Source of the DNA: Chrysomallon squamiferum
Lineage: Eukaryota > Mollusca > Gastropoda > Neomphalida > Peltospiridae
Reading direction: 5' to 3'
DNA: 64,000 bases
Assembly (NCBI GenBank): GCA_012295275.1
Contig: CM022665.1
Span: forward strand, 12,581,976-12,645,975
How positions within the stretch are numbered: the first letter of the stretch is position 1; every line of letters starts with the position of its first letter. Positions 1 through 25,700 of this stretch are shown piece after piece. Under the pieces are notes generated by a model. The model saw only the letters and a program-made list of their open reading frames with translations. It searched no databases and was not told the DNA's origin. The translations under genes and the position numbers were made by a program.

Positions 1-899
1 ACTTTTACTTTTAGTTTTACTTTTACTTTAATTTTAATTTTTATTTTTACTTTTACTTTTAAATTTATTTTTATTTTTAATTTTATCTTTATTTTTATTT
101 TTACTTTACAATACTTTTACTGTAACATACTGTACCAAACTGTACTTATTTTAATGTTTTGATAAATGTCTCATTCTGTCTTTTTCTTACATTTCAAAAT
201 GATTTTTTTTTTATCTTTCTGTCCCTCTTTCTTTTTTTCTCACTTCCTTTATATTTCACATTTTCCCCTCTAAAATACAAAAATCTACATAATAAAAATT
301 AAATGAATTACAATCTAAATCATTCTATGTAAAAGAGAAATAACAGGTTAAAAGATAACCTACTACTTAAAATAATGTTTTTCTCATGAGTTACATTTTT
401 TTTTAGAGATATATCACTTATTGTAAGGGTTTTTCAAACGAGGCTGACAATTGCATTATAAACAGCTGTTTTAAAAATCCATAAATTAATTAATTTCCAG
501 TTAAGTATTCAAGATTTCTCACTTACTGTAACAATTTTTCAAATAAGGCTACACAAATATACAAGTTAATTACCTTAATATGAATATATTTATTTTTCAC
601 CCATTTCCACGAATGTATCAAAGATTTCTCACTTACTGTAAGTTTGTCAAATCAGACAACACATTTATTTTGACTACAATCTGGGTTTTCTTTCTTTTTC
701 TTCTTTTTTTTGTTGTTGTTATTGTTTTTACCTTTTAAATATATATGTTAACCACCTTAAGCAATATTTTTTTATCTCTTTCCAGGGAAGTATTAAATAT
801 TTTTCTATTACTGTTACTTGTACAGTTGCATGCACTACAAACTGTTATTTAAAATTACTAATTTCATTACCTAAACCAATAATTTTCATTGGTTTACAG
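1..899 (+). other. Intron of PAH upstream of the first visible exon
   Basis: No exon is visible. The first 130 bases are a T-rich simple sequence of TTTTA/CTTTTA units. From about 395 onward lies a degenerate repeat described separately. The intron ends with the acceptor TTTACAG at 893-899. Confidence 0.75.
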
Positions 900-13144
<12,245 letters not shown>

Positions 13145-13399
13145 ACAGCAAGAAGAAGAACAGATGTTTAATTCATTTGTGAATTAATTTACTGAATGAT
13201 CATCAACAGGATGTCACATTTGAACTGCCATAGCAAAAAACAATAATAATTTTTATTTATTTTTATTTTATTTTTTAATTTTTAATTTTCTTCTTCTTCT
13301 TCTTCTTATTATTATTATTAATGAATTAATTTATTTTATTATTTATTTTATATTTTATTTATTTTTTTATTAATTGCTGATGTATTGCTGAAAAATTAT

Positions 13400-13405
13400 A
13401 ATAAA
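13400..13405 (+). promoter_or_regulatory. Candidate PAH polyadenylation signal
   Basis: This AATAAA lies about 256 bases after the PAH stop. Other AATAAA hexamers occur further on, for example near 14516, so which is used is unknown. Confidence 0.35.
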
Positions 13406-15623
13406 TTAACTTTAAAAGAAAACAAATGATTTGTACAAAACAACTTTGCAATTTTTATGAACTGTATTATTTAATTCAAAATTTTATCATGTAGAATATT
13501 CTATTACTGGTGGGCTTTTTTTTTTTTAATTTTATTTTGCCATCTTTATTATTATTGTTGTTTAATTATAATTTATTATGTCTTCTTATTATTACTGTTA
13601 TCATCATCATCAAACAAAGTGTTAATCAAAACAATATCTTCTAGTTTGTTATTCAAAAAATGTATTAGACCATTTTTAATTTTTCTTAATTTATATGTAT
13701 ATAAAAACACAATGTATTATTCACGTGGAAGCCCAGCAGATCAAAGAGGCTGTCAGCAAAGTCTTCGAAATTTCTAAAGAATTTATATTTCTCCATCATA
13801 ATACTTAGCAGTGAACTGTACTGAGTTTTACAAATACTTATTATCATCAATTATTTTTTTTTATTTTTATATAGTTCATAGACAAGAATACATTTACAAT
13901 AATATTGGACTTTATTTTTAATATGGTATAAATATTTTTATTTATTTAATTTATTATTATTTTTTATTATTTTTTTTTATTATTATTTGTTTTACTTTTT
14001 TTATTATTATTATTTTACAGCCTTTTTATTAATGCTGGGGTTGCACAGTTTAAACTTTTAATATTTGTATTACTCTAAACTGTTGTGTTCATATCAGGAT
14101 CTATCTAAATACTTATTTACATTTGTTATGTTTATTTCAGATTTTTATTGTATATTATAAATATATATATATATATATAAATATATATATTCAAGATTTT
14201 TACAAATTTCTATTATCATGTAATGTCAAATATATATAACTGGATATACATATTTTTTAAATAATGAAATTTTTTATTTTGATCTCCTGTTATTAATTAT
14301 TAACAATGACAGATTTGTTTTCTCTAATTGTAGAGATGAATAAAATGGAGTAATGGAGAAAAAAAAAGCCTGTTAAGTCAACAAAATTTTAGTAGAAAAG
14401 AATTTGAAAACAGTTTATTAAAACAGCAACAAAAAAATGTATAATAATTGAAAATTACTGATTTCAGCTGCAATATTTGGCCAGTTTTATTGAGAGTTGT
14501 AACAAGTATGCTATGAATAAAAAAATTCAGTCTTAATATTTTATGGTTAACTGAAAATTTTAATTATCAGTTTCATATTTACTTGAATGTTGTTAAAGAA
14601 ATTTATGAAGTTTTAATTATCAGTAACAGAGATACTGCAAAAAGTTTTGTATACATTTTATCTTTTTTTTTTTTTTTTTTTTTTAAATAATTGTTTTTGG
14701 CTACAAAATTATGTGAGAATTTTTGACCATATTAAAAAATAAAGTTGAAAATTTTGAAAATATTTCTGAATATAATATGCAAAAGACTTTTTATAAGAAT
14801 TATTATTGCTTTGGAGATTTTGATTTTCCCCTCTCCCTCAATATTGTGACAAATATCTCTAAAAAAAAAAAAAAAAAAAAAAATTTGCAAAGAAAACATT
14901 CAGTTGTTGTTGACTGATCTTGAAGTAATAACAGTACCGTTGTTAAAAAAAATATTTAAAAAATTATTATATAATTATATTGTTGTAATCATCAAATGTT
15001 TTGTTCCAGTCATGTGCTTATAAAACTGTGTAATGTACATAATTATGGTACAGATTTTAGTAACTTTTAGACTGTAATGGTTTCCAATGGTTAAACCATT
15101 TATGAAGTTTTTATAAGCATGTGTTTAGGGATTGTTATAATTTTCTTTTTTAATAAATACACATGTATGCATATTTGCATATATATATATAAACATGTAA
15201 CGCACATATTTTAATCAAGAAAATTATACACGGCAGCTGTTGTATAATAATTGATGGGAATGTGATTTTTATGAATTTTTTTCATAGCTATTTGTAATCA
15301 GAATATATTTACAGGTCTGTTACCCAGGTTTAAAACCTTTTACATAAAGGGTTAAAAATAAATATATATGTATTCTAGAGACTTGTTCTGCCCAAGATAT
15401 TTAATGCAAACCCAAATACCTATTCATTTGACTAATTTTCATAAATTTTGAAAAACAAAAGTTTATTTTTGCTTTCAAGAACACAAAAATGTCATGTTAT
15501 TAGTTTTGGTTCAAATTATTTATTGAAAAAGGGATATAAAACATGGTTTTGTCACTGTTGTCACCTGGATGTTTTATATGTATCATTTTATTCAGAATAA
15601 AGTCAATGGCAATAATAAATACA

Positions 15624-15881
15624 TTTTTATTGTAAATTAACAAACTGTAACATCTTGAAAACGTAATATTCTTGAAACTATACCTCATAAATACATGCTA
15701 AAGAGAAGCATAATATTAATAACTTTCTACTATTTCAGATATTTTAAATAACTTATTTTTGTTGTAGATTAACAAAACTATAATATCTTGAAAACGTATT
15801 ATAGCCTTGAAACTTCGTCATGAATAAATACATGTTAAAGAGAAGCAAGCACATTAATAACTTTCTATTTCAGATAACTGA
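15624..15881. repeat. ~130-bp tandem duplication, diverged
   Basis: Copy 1 (15624-15752) and copy 2 (15754-15881) share ordered blocks including CTTGAAAACGTA, TAAATACATG, AAAGAGAAGCA and ATTAATAACTTTCTA followed by TTTCAGATA. Several small insertions separate them. Confidence 0.85.
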
Positions 15882-17504
15882 TTTAATTAAAAAATTAAAA
15901 ATTAATATAGAGTAAAGTATTGTAATCAAAGATAAAAAACTTCTTGATGAAGTGTCACTTTGTTGTTTTTAAAATTATATATTGAGCCGATTCCTCTTTC
16001 AGTCATTCTCATTATTGCAAGAATGATGCATGGAAGATATTTTCATGTATACAAGGCTATATTTATTGTGTATGTGTATATATTATCATTAAATATTCTT
16101 TTTTTTATATACTAAAAACTGATTATTCTGTAGGTTTGGAGGATTTTTGACATTTGTTTTACACATAGAAAAATACAATAACCTTTTATAGCTAATCATA
16201 AGATACTGTCCAGAGAAAGACTGTTACAAAGATTTTAAAATTTCCTAATGATTAAACTGATATGATTTCTTATCAAATTTATTCAACACAAAAATAAGAG
16301 TTTTTTAAAAGTTTGATAAACTTTACCCATAATGAATACAAAATTCAAAGAAATAAATACAGAATATTTTGGTCTTTTTACAACATCAGTATAAGCATTT
16401 AATACAAAAACAAACACAGTTAGGTCATTTATAAATATTTTATATATCTTACATTCATTCCACCAGTGTTAAGATGGAATTTTTTTTTAACAACCTTTAA
16501 CAAATCATAAAATATTTATGATATTGCAGATCAATAAAGAAAATGCAATGCAGATTAAATAAGATTTGTTCTACATGTGGAAATAGAACAAAATACAGTT
16601 CTTAATATTGAGATTTTTTTTAAATATTTAAGAAAATACAGTGAAATATTATTATCAAATTCACATTGTGAAATATCCAAGAGATTCTCAAAGGCAAATG
16701 ATTAGCCTTTAAAAAAAAAAAAAAAGTATTTTATAAATTATATTGAAGGTAGTTTTTCATAACCAATGACATTCTGAATTTCTTCAACAAGTTAATACAA
16801 ATCTTTGATTGTTTATTCCTTCATTAAAAAATGATCTAAGGAACCAATCTGATTCTGTGCATCTTTTCTTCAAGTTCCAATACCTCCTAAATTAACCAGT
16901 CTAAACCACTGAATTACTTTTCTAAGAATGAATAATGCATGTGTGTGATATATTTCTAATAAATATTTCACTATCTACAATGCTCAGCAAAATGTCCATT
17001 TCAAGTTTATTTATATATAAAACAATGGGGTAAACAATAATAATCCAAGTTTATATAAACAACATGTATATTAAGGCCCTGCCTGTGAATAATGCTGCAA
17101 TATGTTTATGATCGGAGATCAAACAGTTTGTACATATCCTTAACATTATTAAGACTATAAGTCAAAGGTGAAAACAGAATCACGGCTTAAAACTGAAGAT
17201 ATATTCAATTATGATAACTTTCTTCTAAGCCTGGAATCTGGACTTAATAACAGTCCTAAGCACATTTAATACACAGTCAACTGACTGTTTTATTGTTAAC
17301 AGAACAGCAAACTTGGCTGATAATAAAGTATAACAATAAAATAACAATTTCATATTTGGATATTAATGGTTATTTTCTGTTTTTCACTATATTACTTTAT
17401 ACAGACAATGGTATTCGTTCTCAGTCACCTTGCGTCTGTCATTTAACATCCATACAAGAAATGACTGATGATACATTTAAATGATCTATTTTCATTGTAT
17501 AAGT

Positions 17505-17510
17505 TTTATT
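17505..17510 (-). promoter_or_regulatory. Candidate MED14 polyadenylation signal
   Basis: AATAAA on the minus strand, about 75 bases downstream of the MED14 stop codon. It is the first such hexamer after the stop. Confidence 0.45.
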
Positions 17511-17583
17511 CACCTAATTAGTTGTGTAATTCTGTTTTGAATCTGTATTGGTAAAGATTTTATGAGATGAAATCCACGGTTTT

Positions 17584-20500
17584 TCAAACGACTGGAACTA
17601 CCAGATTGGCCATGAGCTCACGAACAGCTGGAAATATTGCACACTCGGTGTGATTCTGGTAGGTTTCAGCAAATCTCTTCAGCATCATCGTAATAGCACC
17701 CTGGACTGGGGTCTGCATGTGCTGCTGCGTCATCTGAGGGCGCTCCACCTGGCTGATGGTGTTGGCCTGGATGTCATACAAAAGTGGGATGTGGATTGAT
17801 TGAGGTTCTTTGCCTGGTGGCAGGTTTAAACCAATTCTGGTAAATTGCAGCTGTAATAAGGAAAAGAAATAAAATATGTAGACAAATATTTTTGACTATA
17901 ATGTAATTGTTTGACATTTTGAAAACTCATAAAAAACCCAGTGAATCATTACAACATATAATGATAAAATGACTATAGAAAAGATAAAATTTTTTTTTTT
18001 TTTTTTTTATACATTAGAAAAAAACTCAAAACAACTTACCACAATAAGCATTTTGTTCTTGATGACAACAGCAGGAGTTCCTGGTGGTGCGATGAAGTTT
18101 AGAACATTTGGTGGGATTGTCAAACACCACTGAACAGACCATTTGAAGTTGCGATCTGGCATCTACAACAAACAAACAAAAACAAGACATAAGTTGTGAC
18201 CATAATAGATATATTTAACAAGGTTTTTCTTTTCTTTTCTTTATTTTTGCTAAAAGTAACTACTATCCATATCCTCACAAAAAATATGCTATGTAAATTT
18301 TCATAAATTATTTTCTTTGACAGATGTTATTATTTTTTTTAAATGCTGTTAAATATATAAATATTAAAAATATTAAAATTAAAAAAAATATATACATATA
18401 TAATATAAAATTTTAGAAATAATAAATCCAAATTTGAAGAAAGTGTCTTTGTTAAATTTATGTAAAATAATGCCGTGTTACTGCTCTGCAATTGAAGGTG
18501 GAAAAAAAAATCTATGAATAAGAAAGGAAAAAAATAAAAATAAATATAAATATTAAATAATAACAGTAATAAGTTCTAATAATGATAACAATAAAAGGAA
18601 GAAGAAGCATTAAAATAACAATAACAGTAACAAAAAGAGAAACCTGTCATTTGGATAAACTTACCAACTCAAGTCTCATGATTTGAACACAGTCTCTCAG
18701 TATTCTAGATGGAGCTCCAAGCAAACGACTGAATGCTGTCAAAGCATTAGCCTTGTATGGAGGACAAGCAACCTGAAATACAGTAACACAGTTTTTAAAC
18801 AAAAGTAAAAAAAAAATAAAAAATTTAAAGGTATTTTTAAAATGAAGAACAAGCTGTCTGAAAATAGAGGGAAGGTGTTTGAAAATGTTTTTAAAAATTT
18901 CAAAAGATATTACAGCAGGGATAAATCTTTAACTAATGATAATATGGATGGCCAAAAGAAAAGTAAATATTATATGCAGGTTTCAAAAGAAGTAAATTAA
19001 AATGAAGAATCTGCCAAACATTTTGAAACTATTTTTGCCAAACAAGACAGCTTACACAATCATGTATGGGTGAAATATAAAATTAATATAGTTTCAGCAA
19101 TTTACATAATTTACAGATTGAAAATCAGAAACGTAGTGTGGCTAATTATACCTTTGTTTCAAAAAATTTCTCAATAATTTGCAGTTCTTCAGGAGTGAAC
19201 ACATCTTTGCAATCTGCAATAAACAAATATTTAGTCTTATATAATTTAGTTCAAAATTTCAAAACTATGATTTTATATCATAACTCATAAGATAAATTCT
19301 TATTAGAATAAAAAGCCCCCCCTTTTCACCCCCTCTTGAAAACATTAATTATTTAAATGGGACCATGTCATCATATTGGCTTACTTAAATTACAGTTTAT
19401 ATTGTGAAATGCATCAGCTTCATAACAATCTGAACTGTCTATATTCAGTTAAGTATAGATCTTATGAACAAATGAACAAATAACAAAGTAAGAGAGATTT
19501 AAGAGTGAAATGTATACCAGGTGACTGGAAAACTTTAAGCTGAAGTGACTGAAGTGTTGGGTGATGCAGACTGACTTTACATTGAAGTCCATCAACTTTA
19601 AACATGACAACTCCCGGTTCCACTGGGGGCATGTAAGTCAGCTGAAACAGAAATTCCATAAAATAATTACATGAAGACTACTGCCAAAAATATGGCAGAA
19701 AACCGTAATTTTAAAACTTAAATATACTGATATTATATATATTATTTTATTTTTTTAATGGCTTAACTGGATTTAAAATTATGTTAATTAGTACATAATG
19801 TTAGTCATCAGAAGAGCAATTATTCAAAACAAACTAAAATATCACAAATAATATTAAAAAAATTAAATATTTATAAAATCAAAAATATTATACATATTTT
19901 TGCAAATAAAAACCCAGCTGAATTATCTTATTTTCTTGACTGAATGGATGAGTTTGTTTTCATGCTTTGTTAATTCAGTCAATGAATCATACATTTGTTG
20001 ATTTACGTAAAATCATCAGTTACATGCTCCATTTTTGTATGATGTATCTGATGACAGCCAGCTAATCAAAACTTGGGTAATAAAGAAATTAAAACCTTGA
20101 ACTGTGCAAACTTACAGATTCTTCAGAATTTACAGTTCGTGACAGCTGTTTCTTTAAGAAAGTACACCCAAAGAATTTCTCCAGTGGTGAGGCTAAGATA
20201 TACTGAGCTCCAGTGAGAGATGTTGGAGTCAACATGTTGTTGAAAGCCTCATGTGACAGCAGAAGGGGGACAGAGGCTGCCCAAGATCTCTGGGGAAGGA
20301 CTCGAGATGGATGGTTCACAACTGTGAAAATGCAATCAAATTCATTAAAGACATATTGAAAAAATATATTTTCCAAGAAATATACATGCATATAGATGTA
20401 TGTATGTATGTATGTATGTAGGTATGTAGGTATTTCAGATCGCTAAAGGAGTAAGCTTACTATGCACAAATTACACATATGCTAATTCTGTGGTGAAACT

Positions 20501-22627
20501 AGTATTTGTACAGAATGATATATTTTAGGTTTTCTTACTCATTTTAATCACACACAATAAACTGGTGATCTGGGAATAATGCCTCTGAACAAGAAGACTT
20601 TTTTTTATAGTAGAATATTAATATTGGTGCAAATGTTTTTTCTTCTTTACATTAATAATGATATTTTTAAAATGACCAATAATAATAATAATAAATAATA
20701 ATAAAAGTAGTAATAATAAAGGGCTGAATTTTGATACATAAATAACTAAACAAATTATGGCTTAGGGTGTGGTAGTTTAAAAAACATTTGACAAATATTA
20801 ATAATGAGTAATAACACTTAACAATAATAAAAAGGCTGAATTTAGACACATAATTAACAAATTATAGCTTAGAGTTTGATGGTCTGAATCTTTTTTTTTT
20901 TTAAATATTATAATCTGTAATAATAATAAAGGGCTGAACATAGACATATAACAGGTTGAGTGGCCTCTTAAAAGTCCTAATTACAGTATTGTCTGTTGAT
21001 TGCCAAAGAAAATAAGTAATCAAAGAATTTACCTGGTGAGGCTGGAGATGGACCTTGCACTGAAGGTGAGTTAGGCCAGTTTCTTGTACCAGGTGATGGC
21101 ATAGCAATATTTGAACCAGGGTAGGGAGACCCACCTTCCACCATGCCTGTAAATTGAAATGTTAATAGTGAAATTTAAGTTCAAAGAAAAAATGCAATTT
21201 ACAAAAATCACAGGAAACAAGTTTACATCCAAACTCTTTAAGATGTGAAAACAGGTTTTTGGTATATCAACTAATATTTCATTTCTGAAATCAAATCAAA
21301 ATAAAGAAAATAATATGAATATTCTAGTTTTATTATTGAAAATACTTTTAAACATCATTTGATACATTAAAATAAAAACATGTAAAATTGTAAGGGAAAA
21401 ATCTTATCTGGAAATAGTCATATACACATTTTATATTTCAGTATGAAAATCTAAAATTAGATTTTTCCCTTATCATTTTCAATATCTATAAAAAAAAAAA
21501 ATAATAATAATTAAATAAAAGGAAATATATATTTCAAAAATCAAACACAGTTTGTTAGTCTTTTGTAGCAAAATTCTTCTGTCTAAAAACAACAGCCCAA
21601 AGAAGTACCACAACACAGACAATGGTATAAAGAATATTAAAGAGAGAAAAAAAAATTCTAAATTAAAAACAAGCATAATTCGGCAAAGATTTAAGGCTTG
21701 TAGCTCAAACAAAATATAGGATAAAAAGGCAAGCATTCAAAAATATATCATTCAAAAAAAAAAAAAAGATAGGAAGGCTTTAAGGAGATATTAAATTTGG
21801 AAATAAATTTAAAAATGTCTTCAAGATTTCCATAGTTTTTGTCATGCTTTGGATAAATTCAAATTCATTCCCTAAGCAAGATTTGATTAGATGTATCCAA
21901 GTAAGTGAGAATTATTTTTCATGAAATGTTCTTGCAATCTGACACATCCAAGTATCTGCAGTCTAGTCAACTATTCAGTATATCAGATAGTTATTATTAA
22001 CTGACACAATAATCTATGCTCTTCCTTAACATGTAGAATAGCTATCTTAAAATAATTTTTACTGAAACATTTCCTTTAGAGAATAATATTCATTCTTATA
22101 AAAAAAGAGGAAAGAGGTATCATATAAACATGCAATGTCTCTATATTCTATAAAAATAAAACATTATTGTAGCGTTATTTACAACAAACCCATGCCACTA
22201 ATACTAACGAAAAACTGAAGAAAGGTTAGGATAATATATTATAGACATGTGCAAGTATTTACAACAAACAACAAAGGATTATTAAAAAAATAAACACCTA
22301 GGATTAGGTAAACTGATTGTTACCTGTTTGACAAAAGCAAAAAACAAAAGAAGCATTTACCAAGATGAAAATGAAGGAAGAGAATGCCCACAATGCTTCA
22401 TGATGACAGGCAACAAGACAACAGCTATTAAAAAGAAATGAACTCTTACTTGGGCTGATAAAAGAACCAACTGGAGACTGCATGTGGATGCCTAGTGACT
22501 GGGGAGAGGGAGTGGGGACAAAAGAAGAAGGGGAGGGGACGTGTAGTTGTGGGTTGCCGGGTGACCCTCCTGTTAGCAATGTACCTGGAGATGGATTGCC
22601 AATCAGAGTTGAAGGGGATGGATTGAC
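17584..22627 (-). other. MED14: MED14 exon block 3: Pro/Ser-rich linker and C-terminal domain
   Basis: Exons in transcript order: 22450-22627, 21033-21146, 20116-20321, 19518-19641, 19152-19213, 18665-18772, 18040-18162, 17584-17850. The first two exons, with the end of 23246-23515, encode a low-complexity Pro/Ser/Gly linker ([30 protein letters not shown]) typical of metazoan MED14. The rest encode the folded C-terminal part: [77 protein letters not shown] and the terminal [10 protein letters not shown]. Confidence 0.93.
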
Positions 22628-22727
22628 CTGCAAATAACAATAAATAAATAAATAAATAAATAAAATAAGTCAATACAAAACAAAACAAAAAAATAAAATA
22701 AAATTAAAATTAAAATTAAATTTAAAA

Positions 22728-22762
<35 letters not shown>

Positions 22763-25700
22763 TAACAATAAAATAAATTTAAAAACAAATAAAATATGTG
22801 TATTTAAAAAGAATGAATTAATGGAAAAAAAAAAAAATTAACAAATGTTTATTGACATCTCTGCACATATTAAATCATCAAATGTAAAAGGTAAATGAAA
22901 TAAAAATTCTGTGATTCAAAAATTAATTGAAAGAAGAATAAATAATTGTCCTCTCATATTTCTACAAAAAGCAGGTTTATGCTGCTCATAACTAAACAAA
23001 CAAGAATGTTAATGTAAGCAATTACAGTAATATAAATAAGATAATAATTCAATAATAATATGTGTGAAAAAAAAAATTTCAGGTATGTGTATGTATATGT
23101 GTGTGTGTGTGTGTATGTATATATATATATACATACACACACAACACACAGAAAAAAAATTAAAATTAAAACAAATTAAAGAAAGAGATATTGTTCCTCA
23201 AATGTTTACTAATACTTTGTAATGTTTTAAAAACAGTTAACTTACCCCAGTTGGCATTCTGGAAGCACCAGGAGAAGCTGGGGTATGTGGGTTGGACGGT
23301 GGAGTCATTGGGTTACTGTGGAAACGCAGTCCGCCAATGCCGGTATCCTGACGTTGTCGAGATGCTGGTGAGCCCATTGTTGGGGTAGCTTGTGACATGA
23401 AGATGTCCATGGAGTCCATGTCAATGGGTGATGGAGGATTGTCATCTTGTGTCGTTGATCGACGCCTGCCATGACTCTGCGTAACCTTCTCATCTACATA
23501 CAATTCCAAGAAAGCCTGAAATATGAATGGAAATTTATAAGTTCATAAAAAAAAATTATTTACAACACTGGGCTTAAAAAAACCCCAAAAAACAACATTA
23601 CTATCATTTAATATCTAAAATCAGAAATTTCAAATTGTATAAAAATTTAGCACTGAAATACAAGGTATAAATTTTTTTTTTTTTTTTTTAATTTAAACTA
23701 ACCATATTGATAACAAAATAAATTCTTTGACAAATCACTGCTATCAAATTCTATTTTATTAATAAGAATATCTTAATGTACAAAATAATTAGCGTTAAAA
23801 ACATACAATAATTTTAACGGATAAATCAAACTGTTTAAATATAAATAGTTTATATTTCAAACCCTAATCAGACACAATTAATCTTCTGGGATGTTTGTAG
23901 CTAGCTGAAATCTAATTAACTTACACTGAGACCAGATGCAGGGTTGAAACTATCAATAACTCTGCTTGTGTCCAGCAAACTGAATGCTCCATCCCTTATA
24001 GATACCACTTCACCACTTTTAAAATGAACATCTATACAATAACTGATAATGAGTTAAGGTGATTATAATTTGATATGAAAAGAAAATTTACGTGTAAAAT
24101 AAAATAGTAATGAAAATTATTAAAATAGAGAGAGAGAGACAGGAGCATCAGAAATATGACAATAAATACAAACAGGAACACATATCCATCTGTATTTTAA
24201 TAACCTTTACAAAGGTTTCAAAACTGGATATACATCTTAATATAGAAATATTCCATTTCATTATCAAAATCACAGCCAAACTTTTAAAATAAAGAGATTT
24301 ATCTTGAAAAGGATACATAGATCTGAAAACAATTCTAACATGGGTTGCTGACTGAGGTAGAACAGTGAAAGTGGTGATATTTTGTTTCGCATTCTGAAAA
24401 TGTAAAGAAAAATAAATTAAGAACATCTTAAGCATTATCTAAAATTATCTTAAATTCAAATAGATTAGACTTATTTATCTTTAAATATCTTTAAATAAAT
24501 TAAAATAAAATATAAAAATCATACTACTTTTGTTTAAAAAATTTAAAATTCTTCAAGGGAATACAATTATAAATTATGAATGAACCATGCAAAGCTAAAT
24601 AATTCTAAAATAATCTGATATGCAATCTTATCTCAGTGTTGTCAAAATATTGTTAAAGAGTAATATGAATAAAAATTATTTTAGTGAAAAAAAAAAAAGA
24701 AAAAAAAGAAAAGAAATATATATTTTCAAATCGAGACAAAATATTTTCACATTTCTATTATAAACAGGTCTTTAATAAAAACTTACAGTGAAAGCACCAA
24801 GCACTGGTGCTGTTGTCAGTTTAGCAACTGAAGATAATGGCTGCCAAGTATCACTCAGTATCTGAAAATAAATAATTACTGAGAAATATCCTAACAAAAT
24901 ATTTAAAAAAAAAAACCCAGAACAAACCAAAAATCTTAAACAAATATTCACACAATTAACTCGATAATGTCAACAAAATGTACAGTAAATGTTTAAACTT
25001 TTGAAATAGTTATTGGAAAGATATTTTTAGGAGGTATAATAAATTGTTCTTACAGAAAAATCTGAATGTTTATCAATATATTCAGGATAAAAATTAAAAT
25101 GTCTACAGATAAAGTTCTGACAATATAATGAAACATCAGAATTAAAAAAAATTATTTTCAATTCAATAATTTCTGAAATTCAGCATTTATAACATGCAGT
25201 TTTGTTAAGAATGAATGAATATTTGTTAACCCCTTCAGATATCTGTACTGAAGTAACATCCAATGTTTTAATGCTAGAGACTAAAATATAAATGGGTTAA
25301 AAACATCTCAGCACTTATTAATGTTGACATGAAGGCTTGTTAGTTTAGTTAACATGCTTTTTATATTTCTATTATGTATGCAAAGTTTACTAGAAAATTA
25401 CATTACGTTACTAAAATACCATTTAATTTGCATAACAATAATACCTGAACAAGATGTGCTATAGACTTGTTTGTGTTCAGTTCGTGTTGTAGCTGTGTTA
25501 AGACAGGAATGTGAGGATTTGCAGTACTGCACTGACCACATGTTCCCAGGGTCAAGTAAAAGTGACCATCATTTTTCCACTGAACAGTTACCTACAAATA
25601 TTATAAGATAAATACTTTACAATTTTAAAAAAGATAATAATAAAAATAAAATCACTAATCATCACTTTTTGGTAACATAAGAAATTAAAAAATAAAATGT

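Larger units (their letters stand above)
13145..17583. other. Convergent intergenic region, PAH and MED14 3' ends
   Basis: The region contains the 3' UTRs of both genes, T-rich runs and a ~130-bp tandem duplication (15624-15881). No further coding exon or RNA gene is supported on either strand. Short open frames here are A+T-rich and lack splice context. Confidence 0.7.
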